In this document: in pieces, positions 1 through 5,375 of the stretch
Layout: each line of letters begins with the position of its first letter
How positions within the stretch are numbered: position 1 is the first letter of the stretch
NCBI GenBank assembly: GCA_025774205.1
Contig: JALGWK010000153.1
Coordinates: 1-5,375 of the forward strand
DNA from: a bacterium
GTDB lineage: Bacteria > Blakebacterota > Blakebacteria > Blakebacterales > Blakebacteraceae
Direction of reading: 5' to 3'
DNA: 5,375 nucleotides
Notes under the pieces: model-generated
Seen by the model: the letters and a program-made list of their open reading frames with translations, nothing else
What the model was told of the DNA's origin: nothing
Databases searched by the model: none
Translations under genes and position numbers: made by a program

Positions 1-575
1 ATCCCGGTAATCAGTGGGATCAGGCCCTCCTGGCCTACCTGGCCGGGGAACGTCGATTCGCCCCATGGGGATGGGGTGAACTGGCCCTTCATCCCCAGCA
101 GATGCAGGGCAGGAACCCCAAGCGGATTAACGAGGTCCTCTCGGTTGTTCGCGCGCCTGACCGATCTCCCCGATCGATCCTCGATGCTCTCAAGAAGGGC
201 AAGGGGTACGCGGTGCGGGCCACGAACATGGATGGACGGCTCTCGCTCGACCGCTTCACGGTGACCTCAGGGGGCGCGAGCGCCCTCATGGGGGAGGAGG
301 TGACCTGGCAGGGACCGGTATCGGTCGAGGCGTCATGGAGTTTCACCGGGGAGGAAACCCGCCCTGCCACGGCCTATCTGGTCCGGTCGGGGGCAGTGGT
401 CGACAGTGTGACGGGAGAGCCACCGATGAGCCTGACGTATCAGGAGGGAAGTCTCGAAGCGGGCGAACAGGGCGCCTATTTCCGGTTACAGATAGAGAGT
501 CGCGGACATCGACTGCTCTCGAATCCTGTCTTCATCCGGAATCGTGACGGTTCAGCGCAGGAGTCAGACCAGTGA
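1..575 (+). CDS. C-terminal part of a probable PHP-domain (CehA/McbA-like) metallohydrolase, 5' truncated
   Basis: The frame is open from the first bases of the window (first whole codon at 3) to TGA at 573-575, giving 190 visible residues. An internal ATG at 102 is not the likely start, because coding continues upstream of it without a break. The stretch SPRSILDALKKGKGYAV followed by a beta-rich tail that ends in YFRLQIESRGHRLLSNPVFIR-like sequence (about 25 residues from the stop) resembles the C-terminal end of PHP-fold metallohydrolases of the CehA/McbA type. In these, an 'ILeAL+xG+xY' helix follows the last metal-site strands, and the protein ends in a small beta-sandwich with an 'xNPIxV' motif. 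The metal-binding motifs would lie upstream, outside the window, so catalytic competence cannot be judged. Members are generally predicted phosphoesterases or hydrolases of unknown substrate. The gene overlaps the WbqC gene by 4 bases (GTGA), which suggests co-translation with the glycan genes. The family call rests on the C-terminal pattern only. Confidence 0.6.
   Translation, partial: PGNQWDQALLAYLAGERRFAPWGWGELALHPQQMQGRNPKRINEVLSVVRAPDRSPRSILDALKKGKGYAVRATNMDGRLSLDRFTVTSGGASALMGEEVTWQGPVSVEASWSFTGEETRPATAYLVRSGAVVDSVTGEPPMSLTYQEGSLEAGEQGAYFRLQIESRGHRLLSNPVFIRNRDGSAQESDQ
559..563 (+). promoter_or_regulatory. Ribosome binding site for the WbqC-family gene
   Basis: AGGAG lies 8 bases before the GTG at 572. 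It sits inside the end of the preceding gene and supports GTG as the start, in a 4-base GTGA overlap typical of coupled translation. Confidence 0.65.
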
Positions 576-1264
576 TAGCCTCGATCCATCAGCCGCAGTA
601 CCTCCCCTGGCTCGGGTATCTGGACAAGATCGACCAGGCCGATGTCTTCATCCTGCTTGATACGGTCCAGTTCAAAAAGGGGGAGTGGCAGAACCGGAAC
701 CGGTTCAAGACCGCCCAGGGACCGTCCTGGATAACGGTGCCGGTCGTACACGATTTCGGGCAGTCGCTCTCGGAGGTCGCGATCGATCCCCGCCAGGGAT
801 CGTGGAGCCGGAAACACCAGCAGGCGTTACGGACCCACTACGGTTCGACACCTCATTTCGCCGGCGTGGCCGAACGTCTTGACCAGGTCTGGGACCAGAG
901 CTGGGAGCGGCTGGCTCCCCTCAACCGGGCCACCGTGGAAGCGTTCATGGAAATCCTGGGGATCGATACTCCTCTCCTCTGGGCCAGCAACCTGGAGCCG
1001 GCCCCCGATCACCCGGATGAGCGCCTTATTTCACTCTGCCGCCAGGCGGGCGCTGACATTTATCTGGCAGGCTCCGCCGGTCCCGAATACATGGAGATGG
1101 AGCTCTGGCGGGACAGCGGCATCGAGGTAACGATTCACGAATTCACCCACCCGGTGTACACTCAGCCCTTCGGTGAGTTCATGCCCGCGATGTCGGCTGT
1201 GGACCTACTATGTAACTGCGGTCCGGATTCACTCGCGCTGATGCGTTCAGCCAATGGCCGCTGA
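572..1264 (+). CDS. WbqC-family protein (glycan biosynthesis, exact reaction unknown)
   Basis: This 230-residue protein starts at GTG and is full length for the WbqC-like family. Visible family signatures are HQPQYLPWLGY (residues 6-16), the LLDTVQF and NRNRF segments (29-45), AGSAGPEYM (166-174), and a C-terminal HPVYTQPFGEF plus DLLCNCGPDS block (193-220). I see no signal peptide or membrane segment, so it is probably cytoplasmic. WbqC-like genes are found in O-antigen and other polysaccharide clusters, but I do not know of a settled catalytic role, so no reaction is assigned. The context is a deacetylase, a sugar aminotransferase and a WecA-like initiating transferase directly downstream. 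This fits a role in making or modifying an amino sugar. The GTG start is supported by AGGAG 8 bases upstream and by the motif beginning only five residues in. The family call is secure; the function is open. Confidence 0.93.
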   Translation: MIASIHQPQYLPWLGYLDKIDQADVFILLDTVQFKKGEWQNRNRFKTAQGPSWITVPVVHDFGQSLSEVAIDPRQGSWSRKHQQALRTHYGSTPHFAGVAERLDQVWDQSWERLAPLNRATVEAFMEILGIDTPLLWASNLEPAPDHPDERLISLCRQAGADIYLAGSAGPEYMEMELWRDSGIEVTIHEFTHPVYTQPFGEFMPAMSAVDLLCNCGPDSLALMRSANGR

Positions 1265-1273
1265 GGCTCCTGC

Positions 1274-1279
1274 GAAGGA
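1274..1279 (+). promoter_or_regulatory. Ribosome binding site for the PIG-L gene
   Basis: GAAGGA ends 8 bases before ATG 1288, within the only true intergenic gap of the window (23 bases, 1265-1287). The gap is too short for a separate promoter and terminator, and I see no hairpin in it. Confidence 0.6.
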
Positions 1280-1287
1280 CACGGGGT

Positions 1288-1914
1288 ATGGATGACAAGG
1301 TGAATATCCTGGCTATCGGAGCACATCCCGATGACATCGAATACGGCTGCGGCGGCTCTCTGCTGAAATACGCCAGGTCCGGACACAAGATCTTCCTCTA
1401 CGTCGCCACCCATGGATCGGTTGGAGGGACGGGTGACGTCCGCGCCACGGAGATGGAAGCATCAGCTGAGGCACTCGGGGCTGAAGATCTCTTCTGGGGA
1501 GGTTACGCCGACACGCAGGTCCCACTATCGCAGGACCTGATCTCCGAGATCGAGGAGATCATCGACAGGATCAAACCACGGTTCATCTTCACCCACTGGC
1601 GGGATGACACCCACCAGGATCACCGGAATCTGACCGCCTGTACTCTGTCCGCGACACGCTACATCCCCAATTTCCTCTTCTACGAGGGACCGACATCCCA
1701 TGGATTCACCCCGAACGTTTTCGTTGACATCAACGATGTTCTTGAGGACAAAGCCGGACTTCTGAGGCTGCATGCTTCCCAGATAACCAAGACACACATC
1801 GAGGACACTTCGATCATCGACATGGCCATGAGCAACGCGACGTTCCGCGGGATACAGGCAAGGGTTCGACATGCGGAAGGATTCACCAGTCAGCGACTCT
1901 TCATTAATCTCTGA
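1288..1914 (+). CDS. PIG-L/LmbE-family zinc-dependent N-deacetylase
   Basis: The 208-residue product has the hallmarks of the PIG-L/LmbE superfamily (GlcNAc-PI deacetylase, MshB and BshB relatives). These are the N-terminal AHPDD motif (residues 12-16) after a hydrophobic strand, a G-CGGSLLKYARSG helix (20-32), an RATEMEASAEALG segment (53-64), and the HQDH motif (109-112). By family analogy, H13, D16 and H112 would bind zinc and D15 would act as general base. The conserved AEGF (196-199) near the C-terminus indicates that the domain is complete. These enzymes hydrolyse N-acyl groups, usually from N-acetylglucosamine-type substrates. Here the neighbours suggest an N-acetylated sugar, either nucleotide- or lipid-linked, in a surface glycan; the substrate is inference. 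No signal peptide is evident. Its last 44 bases overlap the start of the aminotransferase gene in another frame. Confidence 0.94.
   Translation: MDDKVNILAIGAHPDDIEYGCGGSLLKYARSGHKIFLYVATHGSVGGTGDVRATEMEASAEALGAEDLFWGGYADTQVPLSQDLISEIEEIIDRIKPRFIFTHWRDDTHQDHRNLTACTLSATRYIPNFLFYEGPTSHGFTPNVFVDINDVLEDKAGLLRLHASQITKTHIEDTSIIDMAMSNATFRGIQARVRHAEGFTSQRLFINL
1860..1864 (+). promoter_or_regulatory. Ribosome binding site for the DegT-family gene
   Basis: AAGGG lies 6 bases before ATG 1871, inside the end of the PIG-L gene. No other ATG, GTG or TTG occurs in frame between here and the first conserved residues (PHSRP), so this site decides the start and makes the 44-base overlap real. Confidence 0.6.
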
Positions 1915-2968
1915 TATCGTCCCGCACTCCCGTCCGACGCTGGGTGATATCGAGGAGGCAGCCGTCCTGCGGATACTCAGGAGCGGTCATCCCGGCGCCG
2001 GCCCTGACGTCATCGCTCTTGAAGACGAGATAGCCGCCTACCTTTCACATCCCGGTGCCATCGCGACCGGATCCGGCAGTCAGGCACTCCTGGCGGCATT
2101 GATGAGTCTCGATCTTCGCGCGGGAAAGCGGGTGGCGATCCCGGCCTTCACCTGTTCGGCGGTGTTGCACGCCGTGGAATGGGCCGGAGCTGAACCGGTA
2201 CTGCTCGACGTGGCTGAGGGAGCGATCGCCCCCGATCCGGCCGCAATGGATTCCGCCGGCACGCTTCCTGACGCCGCCATCATCGTGCACCCCTGGGGCC
2301 TGCCGCTCGATACGACGGCCTGGAAGGAAGTCGTTCCGATCATGATCGAGGATTGCGCCCAGAGTATCGGCGCCCGCCGGGAAAGCACCCCGGTCGGCAC
2401 CACTGGTGATGTCGCGGTCCTTTCCTTTTACGCCACCAAGATGCTCTGTGCCGGTGAGGGTGGTGTCCTCTCGGCGGCGGACGAGGCGATCATCGAGCGG
2501 GCCGGGGACCTTCGCGATTACGACGGCAAAGCGGAGTGGGCACCACGTTTCAATTTCAAGATGAGCGACCTGCAGGCTGCCCTGGCCATCGCGCAGTGGT
2601 CACGGCTGCCGGAATTCCTGGAACGGAGGGCCCTCCTTGCTGACCGATATCATGAGCCGTTCCGATCGATTGGCCTGACTCCCATCCTGCCCGACCCCGG
2701 ATCGCTCGGATCGTGGTATCGCTATCTCTGCTGGACACAGACAGATACGGCAGATCTGCTCCAATATTGTGTGAGTCAGGGTGTACACTGCAGACGTCCG
2801 GTGCCCGTCACCCTGGATCGGCTCATGGGCAGTGATCCCCTCCCGAACACGAGGGAAGCGTGGCATCGGGTGATAAGCATTCCCATCTATCCGTCTCTGA
2901 CGGAGGATGAGCAGGATCGCGTCATTGAGGTGCTCGGGGAGGCGCGCGAAAGGGGACTGATCAGTTGA
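1871..2968 (+). CDS. DegT/DnrJ/EryC1/StrS-family PLP-dependent sugar aminotransferase
   Basis: The 365-residue protein matches the full length of DegT/DnrJ/EryC1/StrS (ArnB/PglE-type) enzymes. These usually transfer an amino group from glutamate to a keto-sugar nucleotide. In order it shows: VPHSRPTLGDIE (17-28), an RSGHPGAGPDVIALEDEIA segment (37-55), ATGSGSQALLAAL (65-77) in the PLP-phosphate region, and the PAFTCSAVLHAVEWAGAEPVLLDV block (91-114). IEDCAQSIGA (159-168) follows, with D161 expected to contact the PLP nitrogen, then SFYATKMLCAGEGG (185-198) with K190 as the probable Schiff-base lysine. RFNFKMSDLQAALA (226-239) and the closing SIPIYPSLTEDEQDRVI (336-352) complete the fold. The key lysine and aspartate are both present, so it should be active. 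The sugar substrate cannot be read from sequence. A few members of this fold are dehydratases, but those usually lack the lysine. It overlaps PIG-L by 44 bases upstream and the membrane transferase by 4 bases downstream. Confidence 0.95.
   Translation: MRKDSPVSDSSLISDIVPHSRPTLGDIEEAAVLRILRSGHPGAGPDVIALEDEIAAYLSHPGAIATGSGSQALLAALMSLDLRAGKRVAIPAFTCSAVLHAVEWAGAEPVLLDVAEGAIAPDPAAMDSAGTLPDAAIIVHPWGLPLDTTAWKEVVPIMIEDCAQSIGARRESTPVGTTGDVAVLSFYATKMLCAGEGGVLSAADEAIIERAGDLRDYDGKAEWAPRFNFKMSDLQAALAIAQWSRLPEFLERRALLADRYHEPFRSIGLTPILPDPGSLGSWYRYLCWTQTDTADLLQYCVSQGVHCRRPVPVTLDRLMGSDPLPNTREAWHRVISIPIYPSLTEDEQDRVIEVLGEARERGLIS
2949..2955 (+). promoter_or_regulatory. Ribosome binding site for the WecA-like gene (TTG start)
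   Basis: AAAGGGG ends 9 bases before the TTG at 2965, which overlaps the previous stop as TTGA. A stronger-looking GGAGGA lies at 2975-2980, after the TTG, but no ATG, GTG or TTG follows it in frame at a usable distance. Confidence 0.5.
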
Positions 2969-4125
2969 ATCTTCGGAGGACATTTACCACTATCATCGCT
3001 TTCCTGTGGGTCCTCCTCTTCTTCATCCTCGAATCGAACATCCAGACTCCTCGGTGGCTCCACTGGCTTGGTCCCCTCATCCTGGCGGCAGTTGTTTCAT
3101 TCACACTTGTGCCGCTTCTCTGCTGGCTGGCCGAGAAGATCGATCTGGTCGACCGACCCGATGCGCGCAAGATCCATGAAGGCGCCATCCCGCTGGTCGG
3201 CGGGATCGCCATCTACGCCGGTTTCCTCGTGATGAACCTCCATTATGGATATTACGTGGGGAGCCCGGAAGTCAGCGCCATCATGATAGCGTTGGGCCCC
3301 CTGCTGCTGATCGGCGTGTTCGATGACCTCTGGGACCTCCCGGCGACCCTGAAACTGCTCGTGCAGATAGGCGCTGCCATCATTGTCATTGCGGCCGGCG
3401 TAAAGTTCACGTTCCTGCCACCCACCTGGTGGGGGCATGCAGGTGAGGTCATACTGACCGCCGTCTGGTTGATCGGGCTCACCAACGCGATCAATTTCCT
3501 GGATGGCATCGACGGGCTCGCGACTTTGCTGACCATTGTCGCAATGACGGCCTTCGGCTTCATCGCCCTGACCACCGACCAGGATTCCTTCATGCTTCTC
3601 TCGGCCGGTCTCGGCGGGGCCTGTCTCGGTTTCCTTCCCTATAATCTCAGGCGCAGACCCGCGGCCGCCTTCCTGGGAGACTCCGGTGCGACCATCCTGG
3701 GATTCTCCCTGGCTTCCTTCGCCATCATGGGAGACTGGGGCGGGGCAGGAACATCCCTGGATATTGTGGTTCCGATCCTGATCCTGGGTGTGCCCATCTT
3801 CGATACGACCTTCATCACCATCACGCGGTTCGTGGACGGAAGAATCAGGACGTTCCGGGAGTGGCTGGAATATGCCGGTCGGGACCACATCCACCATCGC
3901 CTGCTCAAGATCGGGTTGAGCAGATTCGAAACGGTGATCTTTCTCTGCATCATTTCCTTCATCCTGGCCCTGACTGCCATCACCGTGAAACAGGGCGACG
4001 ACTTTTTAGCCGTACTGTCTCTCCTTCAGGGTGTTATTATCCTTAGCATCATCGGACGATTCATGATATTCATGGAACACAAGTCAGTCACACTGCACGA
4101 GGAGACCGATGGTTCGTCTGAGTGA
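2965..4125 (+). CDS. MraY/WecA-family polyprenyl-phosphate sugar-1-phosphate transferase, integral membrane
   Basis: The 386-residue, highly hydrophobic protein carries the complete signature set of the polyprenyl-phosphate HexNAc-1-phosphate transferase family. It has DLVDRPDARKIHEGAIPLVGG-type sequence (60-80), DDLWDLPATLKL (120-131, the Mg-binding acidic motif), and NAINFLDGIDGLA (174-186). FLGDSGATILGF (236-247) and HIHHRLL (308-314) follow. The HxHH-type loop is typical of WecA/TagO/WbpL-like enzymes rather than MraY. The expected reaction transfers a sugar 1-phosphate from a UDP-sugar to undecaprenyl phosphate at the cytoplasmic face of the inner membrane, the first committed step of glycan assembly. 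Hydrophobic segments near 8-22, 36-55, 75-92, 105-118 and several later stretches up to 370 suggest about ten or eleven helices. The TTG start includes the first helix; the next in-frame ATG falls at residue 90, inside the membrane domain, so it is unlikely. The sugar could be GlcNAc or another HexNAc. Confidence 0.94.
   Translation: MNLRRTFTTIIAFLWVLLFFILESNIQTPRWLHWLGPLILAAVVSFTLVPLLCWLAEKIDLVDRPDARKIHEGAIPLVGGIAIYAGFLVMNLHYGYYVGSPEVSAIMIALGPLLLIGVFDDLWDLPATLKLLVQIGAAIIVIAAGVKFTFLPPTWWGHAGEVILTAVWLIGLTNAINFLDGIDGLATLLTIVAMTAFGFIALTTDQDSFMLLSAGLGGACLGFLPYNLRRRPAAAFLGDSGATILGFSLASFAIMGDWGGAGTSLDIVVPILILGVPIFDTTFITITRFVDGRIRTFREWLEYAGRDHIHHRLLKIGLSRFETVIFLCIISFILALTAITVKQGDDFLAVLSLLQGVIILSIIGRFMIFMEHKSVTLHEETDGSSE
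4099..4104 (+). promoter_or_regulatory. Ribosome binding site for the HD-GYP gene
   Basis: GAGGAG ends 4 bases before ATG 4109, a rather short spacer. It sits inside the last codons of the WecA-like gene, so translation of the two genes is probably coupled. Confidence 0.5.
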
Positions 4126-5375
4126 AAACTTTCCATCGGAGCCGGAAGCCACCAGACCGGTCCGAAAAGAAGATCCTCCTCCGGGTGTGTCGTTGCCCGA
4201 GATCCTGATTCTCTCTGACGACACCGCGATGGTCGACCTCATCCGCGGCGCTATTGAGGATCGCGGGTACCGGATACGCTATTTCCCCACTGCCACTGAA
4301 CTGCAGATCCGTCTGAAATCTGCCGGACGGGTAGTGATGGTAGTGGATGGACGCATCGAGGGCGCTGGTTCCTTTCTGCGGGATATAGCCACGTCCGACT
4401 ACCCGGACCGGATCGTCATCCTGCCTGATACCGATCAGAAGGGACTCTTCGACGGTATCCCGGATCTGCGACTGCAATCATTACCGGTGACGGCCAGAGA
4501 ACTTCTGACGACCATTGAGGAACTCTCAACGGCACCCGCCACGCGCCCGGGCAGCGATAAAACGAATCTCTTCTCTTCCATCACGAAGCCGGAGACCGAC
4601 CAGGCGCCCAGGAAACAGGAAGTGTCATCCGATATCCCGGACGAACCTCCGGAAGTCGAACTGCTCCTCGACACGGCCCCTGCCAACACATCCGAAATAC
4701 CTGATCCTGTCGAGCAGGTTGAGGTTGCCGCGGAGGAACCGGTTGAGGAACCGGTTGCCGACGAGCCAGCCGATGCGGAGAAGGCCGCGAGCGATCTCGA
4801 GGGCCCGGCGCGGATGAGTGACATGGTCTCCACCATGCCGGTCGTACCGGAAGGAGTAGAGAAACCCACTATCCCGGAGTCTGCCACACTTCCGACTGCG
4901 GCTGCCCCCGTCAGCAGCGACAACGCGATCTGTGATACCGTCACGAACCTCTATCAGGACGCTGTTGCGGTTACCCTGCAATACCTGCGCGGACACCGTG
5001 GTCGTTCGGATCCTCTGCAATACCTGCGCGGACACCGTGGTCGTTCGGATCCTTCTATCTCCGGAGTCGCCCAGATCGTCGAACAGCTTATCGAGAACAT
5101 GACCAGCTCCAGCGACCTCTGTCTGAAATCCATCCAGCACACGTCAAATTTCGAAGATGCAGACCAGTATCTGGCCTTTCACCACGTGAACGTCGCAATC
5201 CTTGCGATGCGGGCCGGAATGGGGCTGCAGATGTCATCCAGCGATCTCTATGAACTCACTCTGAGTGGGATCGTACACGATGTCGGCATGACCCAGCTGC
5301 CGGCGGGACTGATCACCAGGCAGGGTAAACTCGATCAGTCAGGGTACGCCCAGATCAAACAGCATCCGTCCTATG
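4109..5375 (+). CDS. Receiver-like plus HD-GYP domain protein, probable cyclic-dinucleotide phosphodiesterase, 3' truncated
   Basis: The frame is open from ATG 4109 to the window end (422 codons visible, no stop). Residues 30-138 look like a degenerate response-regulator receiver: strand EILILSDD with D37/D38, strand VVMVVD with D80 at the phospho-acceptor position, and strand RIVILPD. The usual lysine before the last proline is replaced (QSLPV, 123-127), so phosphorylation may be lost. Residues about 141-270 form a Pro/Glu/Asp/Ala-rich, probably disordered linker. Residues 273-345 are helical lead-in sequence containing a perfect 13-residue duplication (290-315). From about 350 the HD-GYP domain begins: AFHHVNVAILAM (356-367, H358 a likely metal ligand), the HD pair in IVHDVGMTQLP (388-398) and KQHPSY (417-422). 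The GYP motif would lie beyond the window. HD-GYP proteins typically hydrolyse c-di-GMP, and some act on other cyclic dinucleotides. No membrane segment is visible. The start overlaps the WecA-like gene by 17 bases. Confidence 0.88.
   Translation, partial: MVRLSENFPSEPEATRPVRKEDPPPGVSLPEILILSDDTAMVDLIRGAIEDRGYRIRYFPTATELQIRLKSAGRVVMVVDGRIEGAGSFLRDIATSDYPDRIVILPDTDQKGLFDGIPDLRLQSLPVTARELLTTIEELSTAPATRPGSDKTNLFSSITKPETDQAPRKQEVSSDIPDEPPEVELLLDTAPANTSEIPDPVEQVEVAAEEPVEEPVADEPADAEKAASDLEGPARMSDMVSTMPVVPEGVEKPTIPESATLPTAAAPVSSDNAICDTVTNLYQDAVAVTLQYLRGHRGRSDPLQYLRGHRGRSDPSISGVAQIVEQLIENMTSSSDLCLKSIQHTSNFEDADQYLAFHHVNVAILAMRAGMGLQMSSSDLYELTLSGIVHDVGMTQLPAGLITRQGKLDQSGYAQIKQHPSY
4531..4920 (+). other. 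Low-complexity acidic/proline-rich linker coding region
   Basis: Codons 141-270 of the HD-GYP gene encode a stretch dominated by Pro, Glu, Asp, Ala, Val, Ser and Thr (for example AAEEPVEEPVADEP at 208-220). I see no predicted domain or hydrophobic core. It probably acts as a flexible tether between the receiver-like domain and the HD-GYP half. The antisense frames across it are long and serine-rich only because of this composition. Confidence 0.7.
4733..4756. repeat. Perfect 12-bp tandem repeat, two copies
   Basis: GAGGAACCGGTT occurs twice back to back (4733-4744 and 4745-4756), encoding EEPVEEPV-like sequence in the disordered linker. The unit is a multiple of three, so the frame is kept. 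Linkers of this type often grow and shrink through slippage. Confidence 0.9.
4976..5053. repeat. Perfect 39-bp tandem duplication, two copies, in frame
   Basis: Bases 4976-5014 are repeated without a mismatch at 5015-5053. The identity stops exactly at both ends: the base before copy 1 is C against T before copy 2, and the base after copy 1 is C against T after copy 2. Each copy encodes LQYLRGHRGRSDP (residues 290-302 and 303-315) in the lead-in to the HD-GYP domain. Identity at the third codon positions as well as at the protein level implies a recent event or an assembly artefact. No mobile-element ends or terminal inverted repeats flank it. Confidence 0.95.

Noticed and set aside
102-104. 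ATG as a possible start of the first gene
   Set aside because: The same frame stays open to the window edge and reads as plausible protein (WDQALLAYLAGERRFAPWGW), and no convincing ribosome binding site precedes the ATG. The gene is therefore truncated rather than short.
1265-1287. The gap between the WbqC and PIG-L genes as a promoter or terminator
   Set aside because: At 23 bases, with a ribosome binding site occupying part of it, there is no room for a promoter. I see no GC-rich hairpin followed by a T run.
3097-3897. A 266-codon open frame on the - strand opposite the WecA-like gene
   Set aside because: It lies wholly antisense to a strongly conserved membrane enzyme. Its product is rich in Gly, Glu, Gln and Asp with no recognisable domain, as expected for the mirror of hydrophobic codons in GC-rich DNA.
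4515-4817. A 100-codon + strand frame rich in Arg and Pro
   Set aside because: It is a shifted reading of the linker region, without conserved motif or ribosome binding site.
4976-5053. The tandem repeat as a CRISPR array or mobile-element end
   Set aside because: There are only two directly abutting copies with no spacers. The sequence is in frame within a coding gene, and no terminal inverted repeats or transposase are present.
4435-5140. Long - strand frames (up to 171 codons) across the linker of the HD-GYP gene
   Set aside because: They are Ser/Thr/Gly- or Arg/Asp-rich reflections of the low-complexity linker and of the 39-bp repeat. They have no family motif, and the + strand frame continues cleanly into a conserved HD-GYP domain.

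Overview
The window is a dense, single-strand block of six protein genes, all on the + strand. It looks like part of a bacterial surface-glycan (O-antigen, capsule or exopolysaccharide) operon that runs into a signalling gene. The DNA is GC-rich (roughly 60% by eye) and mixes ATG, GTG and TTG starts. A WecA-type phosphoglycosyltransferase and an HD-GYP protein point to a free-living bacterium, probably Gram-negative. I cannot name the phylum from the sequence alone.

Layout. (1) 1-575: C-terminal part of a probable PHP-fold (CehA/McbA-like) metallohydrolase, cut by the window start. (2) 572-1264: WbqC-family protein. (3) 1288-1914: PIG-L/LmbE-type zinc deacetylase. (4) 1871-2968: DegT/DnrJ/EryC1/StrS-type PLP aminotransferase. 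(5) 2965-4125: MraY/WecA-type polyprenyl-phosphate sugar-1-phosphate transferase, an integral membrane protein. (6) 4109 to the window end: a multidomain protein with a degenerate receiver-like domain, a long acidic/proline-rich linker and the start of an HD-GYP domain. Its GYP half lies outside the window.

The genes overlap by 4, 44, 4 and 17 bases at four junctions. The only gap, between genes 2 and 3, is 23 bases. Four junctions have a clear Shine-Dalgarno-like sequence at normal spacing, and the fifth (before gene 6) has one with a short spacer. I see no internal promoter, terminator, RNA gene, mobile element or CRISPR array. The simplest reading is one transcript with translational coupling. 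As inference, the aminotransferase makes an amino sugar, the PIG-L enzyme removes an N-acetyl group, WbqC takes part in a glycan modification, and the WecA-like enzyme loads the first sugar phosphate onto the lipid carrier. The HD-GYP gene would link this to cyclic-dinucleotide signalling or be a downstream passenger.

The most unusual sequence feature is a perfect 39-bp tandem duplication at 4976-5053 inside gene 6. It adds 13 residues (LQYLRGHRGRSDP twice) just before the HD-GYP domain while keeping the frame. A smaller perfect 12-bp tandem repeat lies in the same gene's linker. I see no clear evidence of a wholly new system; the families are known ones in a plausible but unproven combination.
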